A DNA stretch of 64,000 bases, taken from NCBI GenBank assembly GCA_017590115.1, contig JAGGNK010012892.1, forward strand, positions 2,210,351-2,274,350, read 5' to 3'. Origin of the DNA: Montifringilla adamsi (taxonomy: Eukaryota; Chordata; Aves; Passeriformes; Passeridae). The translations under genes and the position numbers were made by a program. The notes below the pieces were generated by a model, which saw nothing but the letters and a program-made list of their open reading frames with translations, was not told the origin of the DNA and made no database searches. This document shows positions 36,801 through 51,651 of this stretch, piece by piece. Positions within the stretch are counted from its first letter, which is position 1; every line of letters begins with the position of its first letter.

Positions 36801-39660
36801 GAAGAAGACTTGGAGCCAAAAGATTCAGCACCCAAATCCCATTCCTTGGTAATCAGATAAAGGCCATAGGCATTAAGGACAACATCTGAGACAAATGTTA
36901 AGTAAAAGAATAAGCAGAAAGGTACAGGGAAGAGAGACAAGAAAATGATGAAATTCATTTTTGTGCCCAAAAGCATCCATGTGTCCATGTAATATTCATA
37001 CTCGCAGAGCTGGAAGGAATGACCAGATTGTTGATCTCAGAGTGCATCAGCATGCAGGGGAACAGTGCTGAGATGTGCCTGTTCTGGAGGCTACAATTTG
37101 TTAAGTGTTCTACACCAGAAGCAAAAAGCAAATTCTTAATTCCTTCTCTGAGCCAATGTTTTGGCTCTTACCCAGGACTGTGCCCATGTCCTGGCAGCTC
37201 TGCCATACAGAAACAAAATGAGCTGTATGTTACAATGGGAGCAGGTAACTGAGGGATAATAAGGGCACTTGAATTAAAGGAAACTCCTTGAATAAGCTTA
37301 TTGGGCCTCAATGCATTTCACCAAAGCACTGGGAATAGCTGATGGTGAATACCTATCCAGCCTGACAGGAACATGCTACATCCCTGCTGGCAATTCCCAC
37401 AGGAGTGGGCAGCCACAGCTGTCCGACAGGGATGTAAGCAGAGGGAACAGAGACACTGAGACCTCTGTGCTGCAATTGCTTCTTTCCTGCTCCAAGAGCC
37501 TACATACCAGATCCAGCCAGAAAAAAGGGGTTAAGAATCAGAAAGCAGCTACAGTGCCAGGAGCACGTGGGCTGCTGGCAGAAAAGTAGAAGAGCAGTCA
37601 TGTTTCAGACACAGAATGTCACAGCTTTACCTCAAGTATCGCTCTGTAGAAACACAGAGAGTAAAAGCTTCCCATAAAACATAAAAAAGTGGTTTCCACA
37701 TTAATGGTGATACTTTTCATTTCCAGAAAAGACCAAAGAACCAAGATACAATTTCCCTTAAATGCAAAAATTTAAATTAGTCATTATAAAAGCAAAGCAG
37801 AAACACATATATCATATTAGAATATTTGTCTGTTTGTTCAAACTTTATTTCAATTCTTCAGCCTCTATTTAAAAGGTTTTACTGCATCTCTCTGAACACA
37901 AGTAACTTTTAACTTCCAGTAGTGAATTTACTGACCTTGAAGTAATGATTTATGCATCATTTCCTGCATTGCCAGCATCTGTGGTGCTCTCAAGTGAACA
38001 GGGAACACACAGGTTGAGAAACTGTATAAAACAAGCAACTGACTTTTTACTTTGGAAGTCTTTCCACTCAGTTGCCTGCTATTTCAATGATTTTCAGTCA
38101 TTGCAAGTCTAATTAATAGTGAACAAAACTCTTTCAGGCAGGCCTCAGTTTTACTTCATCGTATCCTAGTGTGAAAGGAAAAATGCAATGTGATGATAGT
38201 CTTGCCCTTCAAAACCAGTGATGAACAATCCAGCCCTGCCACCATCATATAACAGGGTATAATGTGGGCTGCTCTTCCATCAGCACACCCAACTTCTGTG
38301 CAGAATTTCCCTATGGACACTTCCTTTTTATGTTTGTCCTTTTGCTAGATGTGTCACCTGAGTGGCACAAACAGGGACAGCAATTATGAAGGGCATTTCC
38401 AGTCAGAGAAATCTATCTGCCTGTCATGTAAATACAAAATGTAGCAATTGTGCAATGCTGTTTTCTACAGTGACATTTCACTAAATTTGTGTCCTGTTGT
38501 TTGCTACATGAAATAATTCTGTAAAAACAGATGTCATTTCTCTTTCTTGAAAATCTGTGTAATGGATTTCTAATATACAGTACTTATATTTATCTATATA
38601 TTATTTGTATTTTTACAGATATTTTTCATTGTATCATCTTGTTCCCCAGTTATTATTAATTGTTAGTAAATAGACTGTCACTTCAATCCACCTTATTTTT
38701 AATCTGGAAGCCAACTGGCTTTTCTATAGTTCTGATCTTCATATGAATTTGATTTTTACCCATCACTGACTGATTATGTTAAAAATCTATGCTTCCAAGG
38801 AAAATTTTGTCCAAGTTACACAGGTTGGACAAGTTTGATTCTCTGATGGAAATTTTTCCAACCTATGCTTATAGAAGAGATGCCTTTTCACATGTGCAAC
38901 CATGCATAATAAAAGGAAACAGATGTGTGCCCTCTAACAGGAGACTCTAAATGATCAAATATTGGCATTTCAGAGCAGACAGTAGGAGGTGATCCTCTGA
39001 CTGCAGTGGTGCAGTGGATCTTAAACCATGCCATTTAAGAACTAGCTTGGGGCCAATGCCAAGCTGCCACTGACATCCTCAGGGATCACAGCAGGATTTT
39101 CACTGCAGGGAAAGCACAAACTGCCTATTCCACTTACTGCTAGAGGGGTTGCCAAAATTTTGACTCTATTTTTGAGGTACCCACATTTCTTGGGAAGTCT
39201 GACTGCCCTGAGTTCTTAACATGAAGCTCAAAGACAAGTGCAAGTGGACATCTTCATTTCAGTGTACAAAAAAGGCCATAATGGAGTTTCATGTGTTTTT
39301 ACAATTACATGGATTAGCAGCTTTCAGTCCCCAAAATAGCTGCATCTGTCATCATTTATGTTCCTACCAAAGTAGTCTGGTATTCCAGAGTGGTTAAGCT
39401 TCTCCACAACTATGTTCAAGTGAAGGAAATGAAAAAGAAAAATATGAGGAAAGAACCACCTTATTTTGAATATGTGCAGCCCCAGACGTTCCAAAATATC
39501 CTTTTTTCTATAAAGAACAGTTCACTTGTCTTACCTTTCTAATATGTTTTCAAGAAACAGTGCAGATGGTACTTTTTGAAATCTACTGTTTTAGAAATGT
39601 AAATTTCTAAGATTTATAAATATGGTTTACACCTTAGTATAGAAAAAAAACAGGGCATTT

Positions 39661-39935
39661 AGTAATAGGACAATGGGAGATGGATTCAAACTGAAAGAGA
39701 GCAAGTTTAGCTTAGATATTAGGAAGAAATTACTTACGGTGAGGGTGGTGAGGCCCTGGCACAGGTTGCCCAGAGAAGCTGTAGATGATACCCCATCCTT
39801 GAAAATGTTCAAGGCCTGGTTGGATGGAGCTTGGAGCAGCCTGGGATAGTGGAAAGTGTCCCTGCCCATGGAGAGGAGTTGGAACAAGATGACATTTAAG
39901 GTCCCTTCCAACCCAAACCATTCTATGATTCTGTG
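39661..39935 (+). mobile_element. CR1 LINE 3' end (well preserved)
   Basis: Begins AGTAATAGGACAATGGGAG and continues through TTAGATATTAGGAAGAAAT, GCACAGGTTGCCCAGAGAAG, GGAAAGTGTCCCTGCCCATG and AAGGTCCCTTCCAACCCAAA to the tip CATTCTATGATTCTGTG. It is the best-kept CR1 in the window, so probably the youngest, and resembles the CR1-J/E type of Neoaves from memory. Confidence 0.95.
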
Positions 39936-42440
39936 AAAAAAGAAATTGGAATAGGTTCTTTCTTGCATACCTCTTGACTTTAAAAGTACCTACAACACTT
40001 TAAACTAGGTGTGGAAGTCATATTTCATTGCCTAATTAATAAAATACCTTTGCTGAGCAAACATGGGCAAGAGCTCAACCTCATACACATCTTTAAAGAG
40101 CAAATTGGTATAAACACTAAATTATGTGTCCAAAGTCTCAATACTGTTAAAAAATTCATTCAAAAGTTTGAAACCTGAACCTAAAGTGAAATACTTCACT
40201 ATGACCAGAATGAAAAGTTTGGAACAAACTTCTGGGAACGGCCCCTTTCTCTGGAGGAGCTGGAAAGCCTTGTCCTGCTGCAAGAAGGAAGTAAAGCAGA
40301 GTCACCTCCTGCCTGTCAGCTGCCACAAACTGGACATATTCTGCTGAATGTTTCTCCTATGCTGCTTCTGGAGCAGACTTTTCTGGGCGCTTACAACAAT
40401 TTCTCCAAAATAAGGGAGGATCTCTCCACCTTCACAGCATCTGTCATCAAATTCCCTAAAACTCCTCTCCCTCCAATCTTTTTTTTTTTTTATCAGCACA
40501 GATCAACCATAAACAACTCACTTAACAGACCACTGCAGCATTGGAATTTCCCATTTTTAATTCTCCTTTTAAGCAAGACATTTGTGTTACAATGTTAGCT
40601 CACTGTTCTCTTGGCTATTAATAACATTGTACTCAATTTAACAAAAAGTTAATTGCAATCTCAAAGCAGTCATGAAACCATTCAAGAGTTTAACTAAAAA
40701 TCATCTTACAAAGTGACATTTTGGCGTGGTTAATGATAGAAAAATTGTTAGCTCTGTCTCATTAAAAAAACAGATCTCTGCAGAATAATTTGCAGAGACA
40801 CAGAAAATATATCATTTAATTTTATTTCTGTCTCTAAAACACCTACAGAACTTCACAGCTACTGTTGTGCCTAATTACCAATGCCAACAAAGTAAAATTA
40901 CATTACAATTATTTGTTTCAAGCTCTCTTTTGAGAACAACCTTCTCTATCCAAGCAGCAATGAATTCATACTGCCTTTCCCAGACAGCATAAGGAGCTTA
41001 GTGTAGAAATTATGGATATCTTCATGCAGAGTAGAAAATGAAAAACTCTTGCTTTTCCCAAAGCCATTGTTAATGCATTTTGAAGATTGCATTTTACCCT
41101 TTGTGAACACACACAGCTTTGCTCTCCAAGATGAAATCTCACTAGCGCCACTGGAATAAGTACAGTTACCAATCTGCAGCACCAGCACAAGCAAGAAAAT
41201 GAGGTCTGTTAGGGCCAAGTGTTTCACATTAAACACTGCTGGCATGAAATCTAATGTCTCCAATGTTCATTTCCTTTAAGAAAGGGGCAGGATGTGACTC
41301 AACAGAAAGCATAAGTCATTTAACTGTGCATTGAAGTGCTTTGCGTTTCTAGTTTGAGTCTAAAAAACATTAGAGGAGCAGACTAAGAACAGATCTTAAT
41401 TAAAGTATTAATAGTAGCTCCTTGACAGTAAAATGTGGCCCATTTAAAGTGTTCTCCATTGTTTAAAAATATATAGGCTGTGAGTCTTCAGTGCTCGTGG
41501 ACCTGCTGCCATTTCAGGGTGCTAAGAATGAACTTCATTCACCAAACACTGAATTCTGCACAAACCTGTTTCAAGCCCTGCATTTTGACAGAATAATATG
41601 CCAAAAAACATTTGAGCAATCCTGAAAACCATTGCACTTGCTAAATATAGATCACTCTAAATTTAACACATCGGGAACACATCTAAAATTGCAACTTAAA
41701 AGTCAACTTCACAGCAATATAGTATGTGATAGTAAAATCATAGGGCAAATATGACACATCATGTCTAGAGTTCCCCAGGGGACTTGCATATGAACACTGA
41801 ACCCTGTTTGCTTCAAATAAGAAATGACCTATCATTCTGTAATAATTTTCAGAGTATCCTGAGTAACCTAAGTATCCTGCTCAAAATGTAACCTTTCTAC
41901 TGTGGCAGCTGTTTTTGTCTAAAATATTGTAATTTCAGCATTGCTTCAGATAATGACTGCCTTTCACATGCATCTGACTACCATCTACATCATTACAGAC
42001 AAGGCCAGTAGTTGCTGGTCTGATGATTCACCATCAGCCATGGTTTTCCACTGTAAAAAATGAACACTGTAGCCAGTCAAGAGGGAAGATGCACTTATGA
42101 CAGTGTTAAGAGTAGCAGAAGTGTCAAAGAATTGCAAATTTTATTCAATCTTTTCACAGTAAATATGTGGCCTGTATGCTATCATGGCGTCTGCAGCTGT
42201 CAAATGGCAACCTATTTACCTGCACTGCAAAGAAGTCACCAGCAACCTGATTGAATTTTTAAGGTCATGAATTTTTAAAGCTATACTATTAAATGAATTT
42301 GCTCTATTTTGTAAAAGCTACCCCCCTTGTACACACCAGCTTGACCTTTCATCTCTCATAACCCTGCCCAATATTACTTTACTTTGATTTTCTAAGTTAC
42401 TGGTATTATTTATCCTGATTGTGTTAAAATAAATGTCAGC

Positions 42441-42460
42441 TTATTTAGGTGCCTAAATAA
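42441..42460. repeat. Near-perfect palindrome
   Basis: TTATTTAGG and CCTAAATAA flank a TG. The TTTAGGTGCCTAAAT core is also common in old vertebrate repeats, so this may be a repeat scrap. Confidence 0.45.
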
Positions 42461-45400
42461 AGTAATTCTGGGGAGAAAAGGGGACCAGAGGGTTTATAAA
42501 GAAACGTAAATATTTTGACTGGTAGGCTTGTGACTCAAATATAGTTGACTCCAACAATGACAGATAGTTAAATTGTGGGATTACTACATAGGCAATCTAT
42601 GGTTTCAAAATTATTTTCTAGTGAACAAGTGTTATTAGTACATAAACTGACATAACTATCCATCAAAAGATGCCCTGGAGGCTGAAACATGCTTTAAAGT
42701 TGTCTCTCTGAATTAGGGTAAGTAAATTAACAGCTTGATCTATACCTGTTCAAACTGAGTCTGTTCTCATAAAAGATAAATTTTACTTTTTAGTATTATC
42801 AACATGACATATCTCACAAGTATTATGTCTGGTTAAATTACAAAAAAGAATAAAATCTGAGCCCTTACTGTCCTGACAGAATCTCCTTAATTCCCAACTA
42901 TTTTGCTTAATATGCTGCCCAATTAGAATTTTCCATTCATGAAATTCACTCACTCTCCATGAATATATACACTCGACACACACATATCTAGACACACGTA
43001 TAGAATCCATACAAACAGAATGAAATATGAGGGCAGCATCTTACAGGGAAACGCTTACAACCTCCTGATCCCTTAAGTGTGTCTATGGCCAAACAGCTTT
43101 AGCAGCCACAAAAATTCCACCTCTGTACCAAAGACCATCACTGTGGTACCAGTCATTTACAGAACTGTTCACCTGGTGATTTTCATGGCAATAATTGTTC
43201 AGACAAAAGTCCGGGAGATACGAGGAATCGTATCCGCAAATGAGGGAGGGAGAAGATCCACCGAGCCACACAGTGCCATCATCTAGCAAACCACCACAGT
43301 ACACAGCTCCCTGAACATTCATTGCCTGTGTGATGTCCTCCTGTATTTTCACATTAAGTTTTAAATGCATTAATTTTCTGCCAAGACCCTGATACACAGC
43401 CTGCTATATCTCACAAAACCTGGAGATTAAACTGATACATTTTAGAATTCTTTTTTTTTCATAGTTTTACTCTGTGATTGTTGATTAGAGGATAGCCTTG
43501 TATGCTTTTTCCTTCCCTTCACCAGAAAATTGTGTTTCAGAATGTAAATTCAATCTGTGTATTCTTCATACTCATTTTACTAGACATTCAGAATGGAAGC
43601 CATCCACTCAATATTTCACCAATAGTTCTACTGCATTAGAAGACTGACAGCTTCTCTGGGTTTATTGTTGAACTATCACAATATTTTGTTTATCAGCAAT
43701 ATGATAAAATACAAAAAAGAGAATAGACTCACATTCTCCTATTCCAAATACATTTTAGAGTAATTTAAAACTCCTTGGCTCTTAGAAGTTTTCAAATACA
43801 AATCCCAGGAAAATTCCTTTCACTCACTTTCCTCCAGGAGTAACTAAAGGTGTACAAATATAGGAGTGGCAAATTCCAGAGGAACTTCAAATAGACTCTC
43901 TATTTAATCATATTTATCATAAGATGGTACTAATCCTTCCTTGGGGCCATGTATTTTAAAGCTATATTTGGATACTGAGAAATTTTTGCTTGCAGGGAAT
44001 GTAAACTATCATTGGCCTGATTTTTAATTTAAAGTGATTTTAAAACTTGCCTGTTTCCATACCCACTTGGATGGATTCTGACATAAGCCTGAAACATCTT
44101 ATTTCCCAGTAGGAAAAAAAAAAAAGAAATTGCTTAAGCTTTCAGGCATCTCTTGAGTGAGACCTCTCAGCATAATCCAAGGGTGAAATCCTATCACTGT
44201 GAAAAATCCTACTTGCATTTGATATGCCCAGATTTTTAACTACTGTCCATTTTTCTGACACTGACAAGAGTTTATAAATAATTGAATTCTGCAGGAGTCT
44301 ATCAACAATTAACATAAGTCTGGGGCTAGGGTACAAAAATACATACTGAATAACCCTTTTATTATCAAGGAAATATTAAATTACCATAATCTACTTCTTA
44401 TTTTCATCCTGTTGTAAAATTGATTATCAGCACACATCTATGCCAGAAGCACATATGCCAAAGAAATGTGTTTGCAAATTTGACTGCCAAAGAGCAATTG
44501 CTTTCTTAAACCTTGGGGAAATGGGAAAACAGAATCTATTGAAAACTAGAGATAAGGAACTTCATTTCCCCTCAATCCAACTACAAATAATGTAGAAGCA
44601 GCACCATGGCAATGGTTCTACAATTGTTATTTTTCTGTAACACTAGAAACATACATTCAAATAGCAATATTAAATATACTTTCAGCATCAAATAAAGATG
44701 TTTGTTACTTATTTTGGAGTCAGAAAACACCTGCATATACCATATACATAACACTAATGCTCAGGGTAAATTGACTTAATTTCTCGTTTGCAGACAGCAA
44801 AAATGAAAAGGCAACGCAACTGTTGGCCCAGGATGTTCATCGTGTCAGACTAACACTGCCTTGTGCCACTGTCTGCAAATGTCCTTCAAATCAGGAGCCT
44901 CTGTTGAACTGCATCTCTTTTTACGAAAACAAATATTTTCCTTCCTGGGAGGCTGTTGTATAGTTTCTTTCGTATTGTCTCTTTTTCAAAGGAGCCAGTT
45001 TTGAATAAGCAAAGACAAGATGCAAGGCTGGAAAAGATGCTCAGTCACATCCTGCTAAAGACACTTGTCTTAGTTTGTCCATGACAAGCAATGTAGATTT
45101 CCTGTAGGTAAAACTACAATGACTGCTTCTTTTTGAAGCATGTCTTCTAAAAGTCAAAGTCAGCTGCAAAACCTAAATCCTACATTTGGATGGAGAGAGA
45201 AGTTTCCCTCCTTCCAGTATCCTCAGGCTGAGAGATGCCAGGCCTTCTCTGCTTTCCCTCACAGAGATTGCCAGCTCCTATAATAGTACTTCATTTTGCA
45301 CTTGATACTTCTAGACATTGTTACAAAAGAAATTTCTGCCAATTTCCTCTTCAGTATTGAACTTGATAGAGAGTAAAAAAAAAATTCTCTAAAGCCAAAA

Positions 45401-48400
45401 TCATTCTCAGAGATGAGGAAAAAAAAGAAAATAATTTGGCATTTCAGAAAATTTGGTGGGGGTCAAACATCCAAGCCATTTAACACACAACAATGAGAAG
45501 GTGCTGTGTTATCACAACCAGAGGATTATTTAGACATAGGCATGAAGACACTTAAACCGTGCATACTGCAAGTACTTGTGCACAAGAGAGAGTTGCAGTG
45601 GGTGGATGCTTTATTTAGGCAAGAGTTACCCATCTGGAACCGCGGGAGGGAGTTGGCAGATGGAGCTCTGGAGTTCCCTGCTGGAATTTGGCCAGGGCAC
45701 TGCTGTAACCAACCCCTCTCTTCTGAAACGCAGATGGAGAACTTGCATGTCATATGCTAAAGCTGTTAAAGAGCACTGAGCAACCAGAGACTGATTCCTT
45801 CTGCTTTGTTCTTTGCAGACCTATTTCTACCTGTTGGAGGTTTGTGTGAAACTCCCACCTCTAAGACAGCAGCTTCATAAACTGCTTCTGTACAAGTATG
45901 AAGAACAGTAAGGACACAATGCAGTTTTGATTCTGGTTTTTAGATTGGAATAACCTAAAAATCTTTTCACAACCATATGGTAAGTCTCAATACTACTTTC
46001 AAATAATAAAAATCCCACTGAATTAATATTTCTTTAAAACTCTGAAGAATCATTATTCCAAAGGGCCTGCACTTCTAATCTTAGAAACTAATTTAAAATA
46101 AAAATCAAAATTGAAGGTGCAATATATTTTTCCAAATTAAATATCCTCCACCAAGTGGTTTCATGGTATACAAATAAAGAGGAACAGCTAGTACATAAAG
46201 CAGGAAACATTTCATAAAAGGAAAGCACTTTGAAATTCACTCAGGCTTTGTTCCTTTAGGGCTTTGCTCGTGTGCACTCCTAAGCAGAGAGCAGAGACAC
46301 AGGGGACACGGTTTCCTTCTGTTATCCTGCCTTTTCATGGGCAAGTCAAGTGAAGGGCTGTTCAGCCTGGATTCCAGACAGAGAAAACTTCTCTGCAAAT
46401 TCCTGTTGTAGCCAAAGCATAGCATAACTGCTGCCACCTCCACTGCTCAGACACATCCTCTGTTTCACACAGAAACTATTTGGAAAAGATGAGAGAGTTT
46501 TCAGTAGGAGCATGGAACTTTTTTTCATTCATTGGAGACTAAACACAGACCTTTTGGAACTCAGCTTTGACACTGGATGAAAGTAATAGCTGCAATCATA
46601 GAGCCTAGCTATTCTTTCAGCTCACATGGAAAACTTGTACAAAGCAAATGGTTATTTCGTGAGCTTCTCAGATTGGAGCAAAAGGCATGTCATGAGTGGC
46701 TGTTAGCCTGGAGAAAGTGCTTGCTTTCTCCTTTAGCTGCTAAGCAGAGGTTATGTAATAAGATACGCTCCTCCAGAAATGTGTTTCCCTACTCACAGAA
46801 CCTGAAACCTCTGGCTTGCTCTAATATATTGCATTTTTCTGCCTTCTGCTTTTCAGCCAGAGAAGACAATCTATCCAATCACATAGGAAAACAACATCTC
46901 AATGGAGAAGGATGTCCTCCTCAATGTAGATTATGCAGACATGCAGTAAACTTCTCTCCATCCAAGCCCTCTCTGTGCTACGCTGTCTGGAGCAGCTTTC
47001 CTTCCTCACACTGACCCTGCCTGCCTCAGCCATCAGGCCTTTATTGGGACACCAGCCATTCTTTTTCTCAGCACAATAACACTGCAATTCATTATTCTTT
47101 AAGGAAAAAGGAATAGAAAAAGCTGTACATTAAAGCCCAAAATACACTGGAAAAGAGAAATAAGCCATAGCTCACTGACCACAGAGACAAATGACTTTGC
47201 TTGGGAAAACTGCTGAGACAGTGGCCTCAGCTGCCTGGGGCAACTGGAATATTCAGTAATCATCTCCTCAGCTGGCACAGTTCACACAGAATTTTAAGGA
47301 AACACAAGCCAACAGTTCACTTTTCTTTAAGAGCTACAAGGGAAATTGCAATGGACTTAAATTCAATTCAGGAGCAGCTCAGACAACATGAAGCTAAGAA
47401 TAATAATCTTATCAGCTACTTCCGGACAAGACACATCTTTTATTTATACTAAAAATGCAATTGAGAAACCAAAGTTTTAGAGCAAACTAAACACTTTTCA
47501 GTGTTGTTACAAGAAGTGACATCCCTGGGCACAGATGGAAGTTTGAAGCTTGAACTGGCCACAAACCGCTTGCAGATGCTATTTTACACACCCACCTGTA
47601 ATGTCCCTATTGTGAAAGCACTTCCATATAAAAAGCAAGGCATTTCCAACCTACATAAAAGCTCTCTCTAAAGAAAGTGCCCTTGGGACAGTGTTTGGTA
47701 ACAGTTTAAGTCCAAATATTTTCTGGACTGCAAACTCCATTAGTATTCATGAAAAAATGTATCTAAAGCATGAAACACAGATGCATTTCAATTCTATGCA
47801 TATATTTAAATATGATATTTATATACTATTTTACAAAAACCCACAATATTTAGGACATTTAATCTGCAGTATGCTGCTTAGATGAATAATTTATCCTCAC
47901 ATGCTTGGAACACCCGTACCTCTGACTTTATAATATCTTAACTTTATGTCTTTTGTGGCATGTCTCCTGCTAGATCACATCACTATATGTATTTTGTTAA
48001 CTGCTGCACATCTACAGTCACTGAAGAGTTAAGTCTGATGGCACAGAAAATATTTTCTAAGTAAGAAAGCCTTTATAGTGTGCTGTTCATGTTGCAGGGA
48101 CTCTACAAATTGCTTCCAGACAGTGCTATTTTTATAATGCCATCACAAAAGCAAATCCTATCCTACCCATTCATGACGTGAGTGCAGCTTTAGATGAAAA
48201 GTTCATGTGTCATAAATCAATCTTTGCCCAACCTGCTGAACAAAAACTTGAGTAGGAGTTCAGATAAAGCATTAAGGAGGTCAGGACAGGAATTGTCAAA
48301 GTCCTCTCCAGTCCTCACTTTTAAACTTCCCTCTTACTTTCTGTGGGAACCATTCATCTTAATTTCTGGAGGTTTTTGTTTTTCATTTTTTTCCTCAGTA

Positions 48401-49519
48401 AGTCAATCAGAAGGTGAGCAGCAGTTGCAAAAACAAAACCAAAAAGTTCTGACAGCTATCGGTGATCAGAAGTAAAAGGGAAGAGTAGCAAGAGAGGACC
48501 AGGCAGGCAGACACTGCAAATGTTTTTGCTGTTCCTGTTACGATTCCTGCATTACTGTTTTACTTGGTCTGACATGACTGAATTTTCCTAAAGCAATTTT
48601 CCAGACCTGCATGGGGCCTTGAAGTTTCCCCTCTGTCAGTAATACACAGGACTTGTGCACTGGAACTACTGCCAAGATGCAGCAGAAGGAGAGCCATACC
48701 TACAGTATTAATTTCTCCCATATAGTTTCCACTGCATAATTCATAGACAGGTCTTTGTCTTTCATACCAAAGCAATGCTCCATCAGCTTTTTACAGACTG
48801 AAGGAAAAGTGTCCTTTTACTCATCTCTGGGGTATCTCTGGAAACATGAGCCAGGGCAAAGTGCCAGGCATCAGAAATCCCTGAGACCACTGCCCATATG
48901 GTTTTCAATGCATTACATCAAAGGCACTTAATTCCCAGCTGAACTCTGAGTGCTAGATTACTAATACATAGAATATAAGAAGGGAACTAGAGTAATTTAC
49001 AAGTGCCTTTTAAAAAATTTTCTTCTGATGACTGTAAAGTTAGTTGTCAGCAAATGTCACCCAGGAAGCAATAAGCAGCTCAAGGTGACAACAGTTCCCA
49101 TGCCACTGCCAAGAAAGGGTGTGAAGTAAGCACTGCTTCTTTGGGATTTGGCATTGTGTTCGCCACTGCACTCGCCTCTCCACCTTTCTAATTTTACAGT
49201 GTTCTTGTCCTACAGGCATGAAGTATTTATAATACTTTTTCACCCCCTCTAGAATATATATTAAATTTCACTTTTCCAAGAATGTTCAGGGAAATAGTCT
49301 GTTCACATTTTAACCCACTGTGAAAACAAAACCCTTAATAAACGCAACATTTTTTGTCAGCCTAATCTAAAAAGAACAGAGTTTTATGAAGTACATTCTG
49401 TTGGCTTATATGTTTATTAAACTGGGGGAATGCATGATTCAGTCACTTTGAGTTTTCACATTAAAAATAGCATATCATGGGTTTACAGCACTATAGAACC
49501 TCAGGTTTGAGCTGGTTTT

Positions 49520-49545
49520 GGGTTGGGTTTTTTGGGGGTGTGGGG
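49520..49545 (+). other. G-quadruplex motif
   Basis: Four G runs (3, 3, 5 and 4 long) are separated by loops of 2, 6 and 3 bases. This meets the usual G-quadruplex rule (runs of at least 3, loops of at most 7). Confidence 0.7.
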
Positions 49546-51510
49546 TGCATGCATTTATTTCTTTAAACTACAGAACACTGATAGCAGCAATTCAGTTGGT
49601 CTGGAATTTTGTTGTTGCTTAGGTTTTTTTGGCTGTTGCTGTCTTTACAAGTTCTCTCATAATTTTTCATCAGTGTAATTCTTAAAATATTTCCTTCACC
49701 ACATTTTATTAATCATTTTCACAAACAGTGATTTTAGAAGCCACAAATTAAGCTGCTTTCTGAATGTTCCAGTCATTGCACAAGCTTGCAGGGAGCCATG
49801 CAGCCCTTTCCCAATACTCAAATGTACTCTGGGAAGTTTTCAAAGAATAGGAGTTCAGTGTTCAACTACAGCTGAATTTGAATGGGAATACCTCACCATA
49901 CAGTTGAGAAAGTCTTCCTCATATAAAACTCAGTAGAATTCAGAAGTGCTTTAGAAAGAAGTCATCCAGTTAAAACAGCAAAACTTTAATTTTTTTAGAA
50001 TAAAATTTCCCCAAACCAAAAAATCATGTTTTATATGACCTTTCAATAAAACATTATGTGAGAGAATGTGCAAATGATAGTCTAACAAATATGGAGGAAA
50101 TGTAGAAAAAAAAACTACTTTTTTTTCTTTGAAGATAACAAAGTTTCTCTTCTCCTTTTCCATTTATTATTTGGTCTTAAAGTCCAATGTCTCTTTTTTC
50201 ACAAGCCTCTTCTCTTTTCTCCTCTGCTACATAACTTAGTAAAGAGTCCAAACTCCCTGATGAGAATCACAGCTAAGAAAAAAACCCACACATCTGTGCA
50301 GCATGGAAGAGCATCAAACCTGCAATGCTTTAAGTGCCTATTAAGTTCCTATGATAGGAGAGAGGGAACAAAAAAACATGGTATCGAACTTTATGAGCAT
50401 AAAATTTAGATTTTTTTTTCTCTACTTCATAGAACTACAGAAAAAATTAATACAATTTTAACTCTGCAAGTTTTCTAGAAGGTAGTAATCGCAAGGAGCA
50501 TGTTACTATGACGGATGTTACAAATGAGACTTTCACATTCTGGCCAATTTTAAATTATAGTTTTTCTGGAAGCCATAAGAACCAAAGCGTGGATTCACTG
50601 AAGCAGCTGGGCTCAAGTGAAGTTGCTACCATTCTTTAATCATTCCAGGGAGCATCTCTGTCACAAAGCCAGGAAGCCAAAGCAGAATTCAAGATGTTAA
50701 GACAACAGACTTCAAAGGCTAATGCAAACAATTTGTGCAAGCTTTACTGTTTTCCAAATTAATAAAACACAACCAGATATTTCTCATATAAAATGCCCAA
50801 TTATGTCTTTATAACTTAAAAAACTCTATATAAACAAGATTGTCATTTTGATCCAAAATATCCCACCTGTAAAATCAATTTTGTTGGGTAAATGCAGTTC
50901 AGTGACACCACACAGGCCTGCACAAAGAAACTCAAAGAGGCATTTTAGACAACCCTTCAAAAACTGGTCACATTTTTGGTGACACAAATGCTGGCACACA
51001 CAAAAAATTTCAACTAGTTACTGATTTTACAGTTTTTACCAATGATCCCTTAGCATTCTAAATACTGGATGATTTACCAGCCCCAGAGGCACAGGGAATT
51101 TACCTGTGAGATTTTGAGTGTCACATGTCTAATTCATAAACTTCAGCAATTGGCCTGCAAGAACCTGTTCTTAAAATCTTTAACAGAAAACAATAAAAAT
51201 TCCACTCCTCAAGATTTATCACAGCAGTAAACTGGCATCTTGGAAGATTTCTGTTGGTTCTAATAAAGATAGACAAGGTCAGAACTGATATTTTCAGTTA
51301 CCTGGACTTGGTGGCACCACCCACATTATTCTAGATTTCTGGAATGTAGAGGATTTGGTAATTTTTACCAAGTGGTCAAGTCCTATCACATAAGTAGAAA
51401 TCCCAACAAAAAAAGTATAATTTTGCAGAAAAGAGTCTTTATAGTTATTTCAAAAAGATAAAAATAAATGTTTTGGCAATTTCTATTACTGCTCTAGTTA
51501 ATATCTATAA

Positions 51511-51535
51511 TTTTTTTTAATTTTTTTTTTTTTTT
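51511..51535 (+). repeat. Poly-T tract
   Basis: Two T runs (8 and 15 bases) split by AA. Confidence 0.9.
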
Positions 51536-51630
51536 GGAAATCATATGAGGGCAAGGTTTGAAACTTGTGAGAGATACTCTGTCACCAATAAGCTCTATGA
51601 GGGCAAACATCAGAAAAATCTGGTTTACTC

Positions 51631-51651
51631 ATATATATATATTTTTTTTTT
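51631..51651 (+). repeat. AT microsatellite joined to poly-T
   Basis: About six AT units followed by ten T. A G/T-rich stretch follows up to about 51730. Confidence 0.85.

Larger units (their letters stand above)
33960..49510. other. Intergenic DNA, middle part
   Basis: Contains one CR1 copy and the palindrome at 42441. A 145-codon plus-strand frame (46577-47014) is the longest open frame; it shows no signal peptide, membrane segment or known domain. Nothing else is supported. Confidence 0.65.

Noticed and set aside
46577..47014. 145-codon plus-strand open frame with several Cys and His
   Set aside because: The Cys/His spacing does not fit a C2H2 or other zinc finger; no homology recognised and no promoter or CpG island nearby.
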